Assembly (NCBI GenBank): GCA_022579005.1 | Contig: MU401454.1 | Span: 186,001 to 250,000, forward strand | From: Poronia punctata | Taxonomy: Eukaryota; Ascomycota; Sordariomycetes; Xylariales; Xylariaceae | Reading direction: 5' to 3' | Length of the DNA stretch: 64,000 nt | Shown: positions 25,154 to 34,948 of the stretch, in pieces | Layout: the number at the start of each line of letters is the position of its first letter | How positions within the stretch are numbered: the stretch's first letter is position 1 | Program-made: the position numbers and the translations under genes | Notes under the pieces: model-generated | Database searches by the model: none | Told to the model about the DNA's origin: nothing | What the model saw: the letters and a program-made list of their open reading frames with translations, nothing else

Positions 25154-26584
25154 CTATATCATCCGTAAGGAGAACCCGCCACCACGTTCTTCCTTCTCTC
25201 TGCCGGCAAATATACCGCTGAAATCGACGGCACCCAAACTGGCAGCCATACCCCTTCCTGGCGCATTCGGCGTGTCATGTCTTCTTCTGCGTTCCTGGCC
25301 AGCCTTACTCGGGAACGTAGGGAACATGGCCTCATGCTTCGGTTTGGGGTCCTGGCGGAAATACTCGTGCTGGAGAATCTGCCTCGCCGTGGGCCGGGCA
25401 TCCGGGTTGAGAGACAGGAGCCCCGATAAGAGGGCGCTGCCAGCGGCCGTCAGCAGCGGAAATTTGGCGCGAATGACGGATCCAGTAACGGCATGCGAGT
25501 TCTTCGAGGGTAGCCGGAGCGAGCGCGCGTTGGGTAAGCGGCGGAACCCTGGCCACGACTCATCGGTGGGGATGCCGCATAGCTCAAAAATCTTGGTCAG
25601 CGTGTCCACCTCGTTCTTACCCGGTAGGAGCGGCTCTCGTGTCAGTATCTCGCCGAATATGCACCCTACGCTCCACATGTCGATTGCGGCACCGTACGTC
25701 TTGGTGCCGAGGAGGAGCTCGGGGGCTCGGTACCATAGTGTTACGACGAGCTGCGTCAGCTGGGGAGGCGGATCCCCCACGTATCGCGCCATGCCGAAAT
25801 CCGCGATCTTGAGCTGACCCCGGTTGTTAAGGAGCAAGTTGGAGGTTTTGAGATCGCGGTGCAAGATCCAGTGGTCGTGGAGGTAAGCGACGCCGCTCGC
25901 GAGTTGCAGTAGAAGCGTCTTTACCTCCGAGGCGAGGAAGGGCTCGGGCATGTCTTCGAGGACGCTCTTAAGGTCGTGTTCGACGAACTCGAGCACGAGA
26001 AAGATGTTTTCGATCCGTGATGTGTCCTCGCCTACCACCACCTCCCGCAGACCAACAATATTCTTGTGCGAGCAGTCCTTCAGTATCTGTATTTCCCGTA
26101 AGCCCGTCTCGGGCAGCCCCGTGCGCTTCGACTCGACGCTGTCGATCTTGAGCCGCTTCAACGCTACCACAGTGCCGGTCGAAATCTCCCTGGCGCGCGC
26201 CACCCAGCCGTAAGCGCCCTCTTCTATATCATTCAGCTTATCGTAGTTTTCTACGCTGCGCGAGGGTGCCCAACTGCCGGGCTCGAAACGCAAGAGTTTC
26301 ACGTTCTCCGTGTCGGCAGTCCCTGTCGCTGTCCCCGTCCCCGTCCCGCCATCGTCGCGCTCGGGCGTGGTTTTCCGTCGTTTCGCGGGTGGCCGGGCGG
26401 CCTCTTCTTCTTCTTTCTGTTGTTGTATCTCTAATTCTCGTATCCGTGCGGCTTCGGCGGCGCGTTTTCGTTCTTCCTCCGCTTTGGCTGCCTTTAGACG
26501 CTTCTTCTCCTCCTTCTCTTTCTTGAGTCTGGCCTCTGCTGCTGCATCTTCTTCCGTGTCGGCCCAGCGGGACTTGCCGCCCAT
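25154..26584 (-). CDS. CDK11/PITSLRE-type cyclin-dependent kinase
   Basis: Intronless, 476 aa, start at the ATG giving MGGKSRWADTEED; the open frame upstream of it has no family support. N-terminal about 95 residues: a highly charged Lys/Glu/Arg coiled region with a PPAKRRKTT nuclear-type signal. Kinase domain from about residue 118 (YDKLNDIEEGAYGWVARA) with the ATP lysine in VVALKRLKI, the LPETGLREIQIL helix in the PSTAIRE position, HRDLKTSNLL catalytic loop, DFGMARY and VVTLWYRAPELLLGTKTYG activation segment, and DMWSVGCIFGE. The segment after APE and the TLWYRAPELLLG string are typical of the CDK10/11 group, which acts in transcription and splicing control with cyclin L. The helix reads TGLRE rather than ITSLRE. 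Shares a 551-bp divergent promoter with the NDUFAF7-type gene. Confidence 0.93.
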   Translation of the reverse strand: MGGKSRWADTEEDAAAEARLKKEKEEKKRLKAAKAEEERKRAAEAARIRELEIQQQKEEEEAARPPAKRRKTTPERDDGGTGTGTATGTADTENVKLLRFEPGSWAPSRSVENYDKLNDIEEGAYGWVARAREISTGTVVALKRLKIDSVESKRTGLPETGLREIQILKDCSHKNIVGLREVVVGEDTSRIENIFLVLEFVEHDLKSVLEDMPEPFLASEVKTLLLQLASGVAYLHDHWILHRDLKTSNLLLNNRGQLKIADFGMARYVGDPPPQLTQLVVTLWYRAPELLLGTKTYGAAIDMWSVGCIFGEILTREPLLPGKNEVDTLTKIFELCGIPTDESWPGFRRLPNARSLRLPSKNSHAVTGSVIRAKFPLLTAAGSALLSGLLSLNPDARPTARQILQHEYFRQDPKPKHEAMFPTFPSKAGQERRRRHDTPNAPGRGMAASLGAVDFSGIFAGREKEERGGGFSLRMI

Positions 26585-27135
26585 AATTTTTTTTTCTTGC
26601 AATGTTGTATGTGGAAAAAAGGAGTGAACAACGACGACGCAAATTCGAGTTACCGCGGGACCATCATTCATTCAGCCTGGCGGAGAGAAGAGTGATGAAT
26701 TAGGTTCCGCTCTAGACTTTTGCGATTGTTGCGGAGGAGGTTGTCGGTATATCGGTCGGGAGATTGGAGATAGGGCGAATCGACGGGTGAATGATTATAT
26801 ATCATATATGGACGTATTAAACAAAAGTTCCATATGCCATGTTGCTTGTAATTCAAGTTCAGATCAGTGGTTATTACAAGGGGGAAACCACAGCCTGTCG
26901 TAGGGGTCCTGGACGCTGCCCAGCAGATAAGTGGATAGATATATCGGTACTTTCTGCCAGTACCTTTTTCTTGGAAGCTCTCTCAATGCAGTAACGACCC
27001 GTAGCTTCGAGCTCAGTATCAGAAAGTGCTCAACCACAACCTACAAACTTGAATCTGGTGGTGGGATATTTCATTATTTAACATAATTCTCAGTCCGTTA
27101 TGAGCGTATAAAAGATTCTACAGAATCCGGCCGAG
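26585..27135. promoter_or_regulatory. Bidirectional promoter region (CDK / NDUFAF7-type)
   Basis: 551 bp between two divergent start codons. AT-rich in its middle, with ATATAT strings near 26797-26810. No individual factor site can be supported. Confidence 0.5.
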
Positions 27136-28834
27136 ATGAGGTCAATCGTATTCCGTACAGCAGCTCATACTGGGCTAAGTCATGCCTCCCGCAGGCCTGT
27201 GACCCACGCCTCAAAGTTTATAACTCACTTCTCACGAAACTTATCCGCGACACCAGCTAGATATGAGGAGGAGAGGAAATGGTCAACGCCTTTGGCGAAG
27301 CAACTGACCGAAGCCATCAATGTAGGTTTTACCTTTGAGAATTTTAACTTTTCATTTTCCTGGTGCCAATTGTTCTCTAAAGAAAGGACACGTGCTAAAA
27401 CCGAAAATTAGACTACGGGCCCGATCCCCCTTGCGAGCTATATGCGTATGTGCCTCACTTCTGATATAGGCGGGTATTATACCGGGGCCATCGAAGCAGG
27501 TCGCGATCAATTTGGTCGAAAGGGAGATTTCATCACTTCGCCCGAAATCTCACAGGTTTTCGGTGAACTTATCGGGATTTGGTTTGTGGCAGAATGGATG
27601 TCTCAGGGTCGTCCGACGTCCGGTGTCGAGCTCATCGAGGTCGGTCCCGGTCGAGGGACATTGATGGCTGATATACTACGGGTAAATAATCATCACTTCT
27701 TCTGTCACGATAAAACATACACGTAATGAGTCTTAGCTAACCATGAGAGTAAAACAAAATAAGACAACTCGCAACTTCAGGGGCTTGGCGTCGAGCATCG
27801 ACTGTGTATACATGGTCGAAGCAAGCAAAGAACTACGCATGGCGCAGAAGGACCTCCTTTGCGGCACAGACGCACCCTTGCGGGAGACAGAGGAAGGTTG
27901 GACCAGCACGGCCAAATACTCCGAGGTACCTGTCGTGTGGACAGAGACGATCAAAGACGTACCACGCGACCCCACCAAGACCCCCTTCATCGTAGCGCAC
28001 GAGTTCTTCGACGCGCTGCCCATCCACGCCTTTGAAGTCGTCAAGGTATCGCCTACAGAACAGCAACAACAGCCCAGCGAGGGCGAGGGCTCACCCTCGA
28101 CCTCATCGAAAAAGCCAGCGCCGACCACACAGTGGCGGGAGATGGTGGTCTCGCCCACACCAGAAGGCACCACGCACGCGGATCTGGGCACGCCGAAATC
28201 CGCCCAACACGAGCCCGTGTCCGAGTTCCAGCTCACGCTTAGCCCCACGCAGACGCGTCACTCCTTGTATCTCCCCGAGATGTCACCGCGGTACCGCGCG
28301 CTCAAGAAGACGCCGGGGTCGCTGATCGAAGTATGTCCCGACGCATCCCTCTACGCCTCCGAGTTCGCCTCGCGCATCGGCGGGTCAAAGCGGCACCCGA
28401 AACCACTCCCGTCCGGCGCCGCGCTGATCCTAGACTACGGCCCGGCGGACACCATCCCTACGAACTCGCTCCGCGGCATCCGGCAGCACCGACGCGTGAG
28501 CCCCTTTTCCGCACCGGGTCTCGTCGACCTCAGCGCCGACGTCGACTTCATGGGCATCGTGGAGGCCGCCACGCACGCGAGCCCCGGCGTCGAGTGTCAC
28601 GGCCCCGTCGACCAGGCCCACTTTCTTGAGAGCATGGGCATCGCCAAGAGAGTCAAGATGCTGACCAAAAAGGCCGGCGACGAGGCCAAGAAGCAGGAGA
28701 TTGAAAAGGCGTGGAAGCGTCTCGTCGCTCGCGGACCCAATGGTATGGGCAAGGTGTACAAGGCCCTGGCCATCCTGCCCGAGAATGATGGGAGGAGACG
28801 ACCTGTTGGGTTTGGTGGTGACGTGGTCGCGTAA
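27136..28834 (+). CDS. NDUFAF7: NDUFAF7-type mitochondrial protein arginine methyltransferase
   Basis: Exons 27136-27321, 27412-27681, 27764-28834; 508 aa. The N-terminus is a basic, hydroxylated mitochondrial presequence ([20 protein letters not shown]). The mature part has [30 protein letters not shown] and [20 protein letters not shown], the classical opening of the DUF185 methyltransferase family, then [19 protein letters not shown], the SAM-binding motif I. Exon 3 begins [11 protein letters not shown] because only the AAG acceptor at 27763 keeps phase. [16 protein letters not shown] is the conserved post-motif segment. A low-complexity insert of about 90 residues (Gln/Ser/Pro-rich) follows it, then QFQLTLSP-like and LILDYGP blocks. 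In animals NDUFAF7 dimethylates an arginine of NDUFS2 during complex I assembly. Converges on PTM1 with a 666-bp gap. Confidence 0.93.
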
Positions 28835-29500
28835 AAGTCGACAAAACTTTTTGTAAAAAGAAATATAACCGGTTTCAATTTGTTATGTACCTTTATTATA
28901 AGCTAGCGGTTTTTTTTTTTTGCAACAATTTGCATCTGTATATCAACCCCTGTTCTCCCCCTTTTCCCGCTCCACGTAAGTCGCTGTATCAGGATTGAAC
29001 ATACAATACAAACATTAGGTACGTTAGGTTGGTATGAGCATGCTTGTGTACCGCATATACGGCAAATAGATGTGAGGTGAAGATGCTTGCGTCATCGTTG
29101 TCAGTTCAAGGGAATAAATATATCCACACATACAGTCAAAGTCTCGTAAAAACAGTCCACCCTTCACATGAAATTGCAACTATAGTCTAGTCTCCCTGTA
29201 ATCGTGCCATTCCGTCTTGTCATATCAACTTTTAATAAATGGAAATTGAATTATATGTGAATACGAATACCTACCCACAGTAGACTATCTTATCTGCCCG
29301 AGACCTCTACCCGAGCCAGAAGCAATTGCGGTTCCTGAGGATTCCATCCAACGCCCAGTGCAAAGATGATTTTAATGTTATTAGTACAATGACAGTGACA
29401 ACGTTGACAGCCCCGGCGATTTCCCCCTCCTATTTATGCATTCATGTCTCCCGTCCCGTTAAAATAGGCCCGAGCTGGTTTGTCTAGCCCATTATTTGTT
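28835..29500. other. Convergent intergenic spacer
   Basis: Shared 3' region of the NDUFAF7-type (+) and PTM1-type (-) genes. A T11-12 run lies near 28911. No gene seen. Confidence 0.5.
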
Positions 29501-31557
29501 TCACTTCTTTTTCGATACAAGATTGGAGCCCTCGCCCCCGTGGTGGTCATCGTCATCATCATCATCTTCGTCGCTGCTAAATTTGTCCCCGTCCTCACCG
29601 ACGGCAAAAATGGTTTCACCATCAAACGAGTCTCGTGGGGACTCTAATTTGGCTGGCGCCCTGCTTTGTGTGCCTTGAGAGGCAGCAGCAGCGTATGAGC
29701 CGCCATTTGCGGGCATTGCTGCTTGTGGTTTACTTCCAATTTGAGCTTCCTCGTCATCGTCCGAGTCGTCAGGTGCCCCAACATCAGCGAATTCGAAGCC
29801 GCCGTCTTCGTCCTGGGCAATCTCGTCACTCATTGCGAATCGGCGATTGTTCGCGGTAGGTCGCCAGACGTAGGCAACCCAGGCCACATCGGCAAAGTAG
29901 ACGAGATTTAGCCAGCCGTCGAGCAAGAACCACCGCGACTTCCAGTGGAAGGGCACGTAATCGGGATCGGAAGCCGATGCGAAAGAGAACGAGTTCAAGA
30001 AAATGAAGCCGAATATGACGAGAATGCTGATTAGAATGCACCACCAAAGCTTCCTGTACATGGCCTCTTTCGCATGTTGCTTGCGCTCACGCAGATCTTT
30101 AAGTGTGAAATTCAGCGAGTTAAGCGTCCACACGTAAAAGGCAGTCAGACTGCCGGCCAGTGGGAGCACGATCAGCAGAACAAACGGGCCTGGACGAGTT
30201 AGTATCTACTGCATAAAGAGCAATGCGTTCGGGTTCAGCTTACCGGCAGCCTCTGGGGAGACCAGAAGACTTGTTATCGCATAAACCAGCCCAAACACAA
30301 AGTGAGCAATGGCTAGCCAGCGAACGTAAATCATGGTTTTGCCCAATGATGGCTTGACCACACCGTAACCCATGCAGACAATGAGAAGCAGGAAAAAGGA
30401 GAACGAGTTACGGAACGCGTTCAGAACAGCCACGACGATCAAAAGGACCTTGGACCCGACACTGGAGCCGGTTCGGTTCAGGAAATCTAACAATTGTAAG
30501 TAACTGCAGCGAGATAATAGTTTCGTATAGCTCTTACCGTAGAATCCCCAGGTTAGAAGCATCTCGATGACAAGGAAGACCAGAATAGCGGTGATATAGT
30601 TCTGGACAGGTACTATGGTCTCGTGTTAGCCCAAGCTGGTATGTAGAAACGGAAGGGGGGCTGCTTCTTACGGATATCATATCTATGCTGGTAGTAGAGG
30701 AAGCCCCAAAATCTAGCCGATTGTTAGCACAAAGTGGCCATGAAAATCAACACGACAGGCCCAGACTATCTGTAACATACACGCAGACGACGGCGTAAAG
30801 AATCGTTATGCCGCCGTAGAACGGGAGCTTAGGAATCTGGCTTGCAGGAAGCTCGCCATAGGCCTCGCGAAACTCAACAACGCCCTTGAAAGTGTCTGTG
30901 TTGAACCCAGCTGCGGCCACACAATAGTAGCCCGTCTTCTTGATAGGGTAGTTGATCGGAGAGGCCGACTTCAGATGGACCGCCTGGGTCAGAATGAGGT
31001 TTCTAGACTTCTCTGTTGCATTCGGGGCCAAGATCCATTCACCGAGGTGGGCCTTGTCACAAAGCTTGTTCTTGACATTCTCTGCGTCGCATATCGTCTC
31101 TTTCTAAAACCCAGCAGTTAGCGGTTGTATTGCCGCGGAGGACATTCATGGTCTGTACCGCAAAGGCCTCTGCATCAGGATAGACCCCGATTAGATCCTG
31201 ATCTTTCCACTCGAAGATAACCAGGCTCACGATAGGATCTTCGTCGGCTTTGATGGTATCGTTCGGGAATACTGTGAGAATGAAGGGATCCACGGGACCG
31301 CCCCATGCGGACCTGCTATACATGCCTACAATTTCGTGAGCTTAGGCCCCGTGAATGGTAGGGCTTGGGGAGCAGAAGGCATACCGGCGCATTTTTGCCT
31401 CTCGTCGATAGAATCATCCTGCGGAAAGCCGGGTTAGCCATAGGCCGACACAGGTGACGACTGGGCCGAGCCAACGTACTAATTGAACCTCTAGGGCTTG
31501 GGCGGCCCATAGGGAGGACCCCAAGAGTGCCAAAGCTGATAGCCAACGCTTCATCAT
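29501..31557 (-). CDS. PTM1: PTM1-type seven-transmembrane protein (GOST/LU7TM family)
   Basis: Eight exons, minus strand: 31557-31480, 31418-31385, 31325-31159, 31103-30781, 30712-30672, 30612-30538, 30486-30244, 30189-29501; about 549 aa, all phases closing (one donor, GTACAG after 31159, has an alternative). Signal peptide MMKRWLSALALLGSSLWAAQA. A lumenal GOLD-like domain follows with paired cysteines (ICDAENVKNKLCDKAHLG) and a GYYCVAAAGFN strand. Seven hydrophobic helices begin at LPFYGGITILYAVVCVFWGF and include VQNYITAILVFLVIEMLL, SFSFFLLLIVCMGYGV and WRPTANNRRF after the last. The cytosolic tail is acidic with an Asp run and ends in KKK. Homologues sit in Golgi/endosomal membranes and are linked to sorting. 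The very short fifth exon (41 nt) is phase-supported. Confidence 0.92.
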
Positions 31558-32352
31558 GGTGTTCACGTCGGTTTGCAATATCGCGGCGCAAGGTCAGCCT
31601 TGTTGGCCAGCATGGAGGACGAACTACCGCGGTCGTATCAAATTATTATTCCCTCGGCAGAGAACAAAGGGTACGCGTTGCGATATACGTTTGTCGTGTA
31701 GCCTCCCCGTCGCGTCGAAGTTTCGGATTGACACAAAATGTAATTCAGGAGAGTTGAAGACTGAACTCCTAATTATTGAATAGGGACCTACTTGTTGAAA
31801 GCTATCAGGTTAGGCAGATTATCTAAGTACGTTAAGCTAGGCAATACGTTGCCGTTACAGTAAGTACCTGGGGGTACCTAATATTGTGGAGCAGGCATCT
31901 TAAACGCTACCTAGCACTTACCTTACCAGCTATGCATATGAATACGTCAGTCTGCTTAAATGGCAACGTTTAATGTCCTTTCAGGTTTAGTTTTATGAAC
32001 TGGTCTAGGACTTTCTTCCTTTTTAGTTTTAGATTAGTGGCTTATATGGGCCCTGATGCCTGCCACCTCCGGCCCCAGGGCTGCCAGGCGTGCCAGGTTG
32101 AGGGCCTGTACTGGCACTGGGCAGGTACATGATACGAGACCGTACGGAAAGAGAGACGCGATAAGATAAATTAATCAGGGTACCCTACCTACTCGTACTC
32201 GTACACATACCTGTGGAGGCGTGTTTCTTCCACCTCAGAATACAGGTTCACAATAAAATAACACTTCAGCATTCATCTCGGCGTGACTGGTTTAACTCTC
32301 TTCCAATAAACGGGCTATGCTTTTCCTGGATTTTTACATATAGAAAGCGAAA
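31558..32352. promoter_or_regulatory. Bidirectional promoter region (PTM1 / cyclophilin)
   Basis: 795 bp between divergent starts. Contains two overlapping TACTCGTA octamers (32190-32203) and a GGTACCTA string near 31871. No specific factor site is claimed. Confidence 0.5.
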
Positions 32353-34077
32353 ATGGGGAAAGGAACGGACAAGCTTTACATCACGCACTCCGAGTGGGCA
32401 TCGTCGGACGCCTTTTCCGCCAATTCGGGATCGCGATCGAAAGCCAGTGCGCCGTTCAGACGATTACCCTTCAACTTTTGCGCCGCGAGCCTCCAGCCGT
32501 TCAAGAACCCGGTTTGTACACCGGACGGCACCATATTCGACATCGAAGTCATATCAAAGTGGTTAGAGAATCACAAGACGAACCCGGTCAACGGAGAGCC
32601 GTTGTCTGCCCGAGACCTGGTCAAGTTAAACTTTGCGCGCAATGCCGACGTCGATAGTAAAGCCGCCGATGGGACGGGGAGCGATGGAAAAGGCGACCTC
32701 ATAGACCCGGTCACGTTCAAGGTCTTCACAGACAATACGCATATTGTTGCCATCAGACATGGCACATACGCCAACGTGTTCGCATACGAGACGATCGATC
32801 GAATGAATATCAAGGCGAAGATGTGGCGAGATCTTGTGGACGATGCAGAGTTTGGTCGGTCAGATATCATCACGCTTCAGGATCCGCAGAACGCCGCCAG
32901 CAGAGACCTGAGCCAGTTCAAGTACATCAAGGAAGGCGAAAACGCCTTGTTGACAAAAGCACAAGAAGAAGAAAGAAAGGAGGGTAATGTCAATATCGGT
33001 GCTCTGGGTCGAGTTGGCGACAAGGTTTTGAGGGCAAAGGAGGCTGTGGAAAAGGCGAGGAGAGAACGGGAAGCCGGTCGCAGTGTGAACGGTAACTCCG
33101 GCGCCCTAGCCAAAATTGGTACCGGCAACGCCGCGAGACCAAACATGATCCAGGAGAAGAAAGCTGCCTATAACTCGGCTGTATATACTACCGGAAAGGC
33201 AGCCGCGAGTTTCACGAGTACCGGACTTACACCGGAAACAAGCGGCGAGCGAGCGATACTGACGGACGAAGAGTACATGCTAAAGCCCAAACGGGTTAAA
33301 ATAACAGGATATGCGCGCATCGAGACAAACTTGGGCGACCTAAACATTGAACTCTACACAGAGCACGCGCCGAGGGCTGTGTGGAATTTCACCCGCCTTG
33401 CGCAAAAGGGATATTATAAGGGCGTCACTTTCCACCGCAATATAAAGAACTTTATGATCCAGGGAGGCGATCCGTCAGGGACTGGGCGGTCGGGAACTAG
33501 TGTATGGGGCAAGAACTTCCAGGATGAGTTTGACGGGCCACATACTCACGACTCTCGCGGCATATTGAGCATGGCAAACAAGGGCAAAAACACCAACTCG
33601 AGCCAATTCTTCATTACTTACCGGCCCGCCAAGCACCTCGACAGGAAACATACGATATTCGGGAAAGTTGTCGGTGGTATGGACGTTCTCAGCAAGATGG
33701 AAGCAGTCGAGACGGACGGCTCGGACCGACCACTCAACAAGATCTTCATGAAAGACATCCTCGTTTACCTTGATCCCTTTCAGGAGTTCCAAAAGCAAAA
33801 GGCGGAGCGCGACAAGGTGGCCGAAGCCAAGGCCGAGATTGAAAGAACGGGCGGTACGGAAGACGACAAGTTAACATGGACGGGAAAACGCGTCAGGGCA
33901 GATGGTACCGTGGATCAAGGCAGCGGCAGCGTCGGTGTGGGCAAATACCTAAAGGCGGCCAAGCTACAGCAGGGCGCGAATCGTGACGAGATCATCGAAG
34001 AAGATCTCGATGCATGGGAGCAACCTGTTCAAAAGAAAGCAAAGACGGGCGGTTTCGGCAACTTTGATAACTGGTGA
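32353..34077 (+). CDS. cyp8: U-box peptidyl-prolyl isomerase, Cyp8/PPIL2 type
   Basis: Intronless, 574 aa. Domain order is that of PPIL2/Cyp60: N-terminal U-box-like region (LPFNFCAASLQPFKNPVC then PDGTIFDIEVISKWLENH, about residues 37-100) followed by a second related half (GDLIDPVTFKVFTDNTHIV), a basic linker, and a cyclophilin domain at about 310-475. Catalytic FHRNIKNFMIQGGDPSGTG keeps the CypA Arg55, Phe60 and Gln63 equivalents; NTNSSQFFITY and KHTIFGKVVGG are intact. The Trp121 equivalent is His (AKHLDRKH), which predicts weak cyclosporin binding. The C-terminus is Lys/Glu-rich and ends QKKAKTGGFGNFDNW. Homologues are nuclear spliceosome-associated proteins with ubiquitin-ligase-like U-boxes. 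Confidence 0.96.
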   Translation: MGKGTDKLYITHSEWASSDAFSANSGSRSKASAPFRRLPFNFCAASLQPFKNPVCTPDGTIFDIEVISKWLENHKTNPVNGEPLSARDLVKLNFARNADVDSKAADGTGSDGKGDLIDPVTFKVFTDNTHIVAIRHGTYANVFAYETIDRMNIKAKMWRDLVDDAEFGRSDIITLQDPQNAASRDLSQFKYIKEGENALLTKAQEEERKEGNVNIGALGRVGDKVLRAKEAVEKARREREAGRSVNGNSGALAKIGTGNAARPNMIQEKKAAYNSAVYTTGKAAASFTSTGLTPETSGERAILTDEEYMLKPKRVKITGYARIETNLGDLNIELYTEHAPRAVWNFTRLAQKGYYKGVTFHRNIKNFMIQGGDPSGTGRSGTSVWGKNFQDEFDGPHTHDSRGILSMANKGKNTNSSQFFITYRPAKHLDRKHTIFGKVVGGMDVLSKMEAVETDGSDRPLNKIFMKDILVYLDPFQEFQKQKAERDKVAEAKAEIERTGGTEDDKLTWTGKRVRADGTVDQGSGSVGVGKYLKAAKLQQGANRDEIIEEDLDAWEQPVQKKAKTGGFGNFDNW

Positions 34078-34948
34078 ACCAGACGTTACGAAAGTCCTAT
34101 TTTAAGCCCCCTTTTTCACCCACACCGATCGGTCACAGGGGCTAAGGCGAGAAGGATTCGGACAAGCAGGAAGTCGAGTATACCACTTCACTTGCGAACG
34201 CACAAATCGATCTCGGCTCTTCACCGGCCCGGCGCCAGTCTAGCTACGCCACTAGACAGGAATCGGACCCGGGAGTATCGCAGTCCCACGTCCGGGATAA
34301 ACCCTTCCAAAGGGGAAGCCTATGCTGTCATCGAGCCATCCTGCGCGCGATAACAGACATTCGCACAGTGGGAAACTCATGCTCTCTGCGCTTTGAAGAC
34401 GACCTCATTGCAAGCAGGCCTACTTGATGCCGGCCGCAACAGCCCGCGCACTAGACCGGAGTAGTGGTCTGATACAACACAAGTCCAATACCTAACGTAT
34501 CTAGTGCATCGTTCGGGCCATTGTCAGAGAAGACGCCACGTTTTACACAGCCGCTGCCACTTGGCCAGTCAGGCAACCCAACAACGAAGAAATCACCCAA
34601 CACCTATACTGAACAAACACAGTTTGTCCATGCGCGATGTAAGAAGAAAAAGAAGAGACGGGAAAAGAGGATGTACACGTAAAAAGGCAGAAATATGTAC
34701 AACTCCAGCATCATGGCACCTTATTATGGAGATTATATTAGGTTAACCTAGGTGCTATATCTGAAAATAGGCCCATGGATTTATTCCAACCCAAAACAAA
34801 CTACAGATCTCTCTTTACAGGCTTCTACCTAACCTAGTGACATGTATTCATGTTGTCTTGTAAACCGAGTAAAGGGGGTGTTCGTATCTCTCTCCCTCTC
34901 CCTCTCACCCTCGTCATCATATTCGTAAAAAGGCTAATAAAAAACCAC
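34078..34948. other. Convergent intergenic spacer
   Basis: Between the 3' ends of the cyclophilin (+) and TBC (-) genes. No gene is recognised. A minus-strand B-box-like string near 34258 does not belong to a foldable tRNA. Confidence 0.5.

Noticed and set aside
25062..25817. 251-codon + strand open frame.
   Set aside because: It is antisense to the CDK-type kinase exon.
34235..34320. Minus-strand B-box-like GGGTCCGATTCC resembling a tRNA T-arm.
   Set aside because: No matching acceptor stem and no proper anticodon arm could be found.
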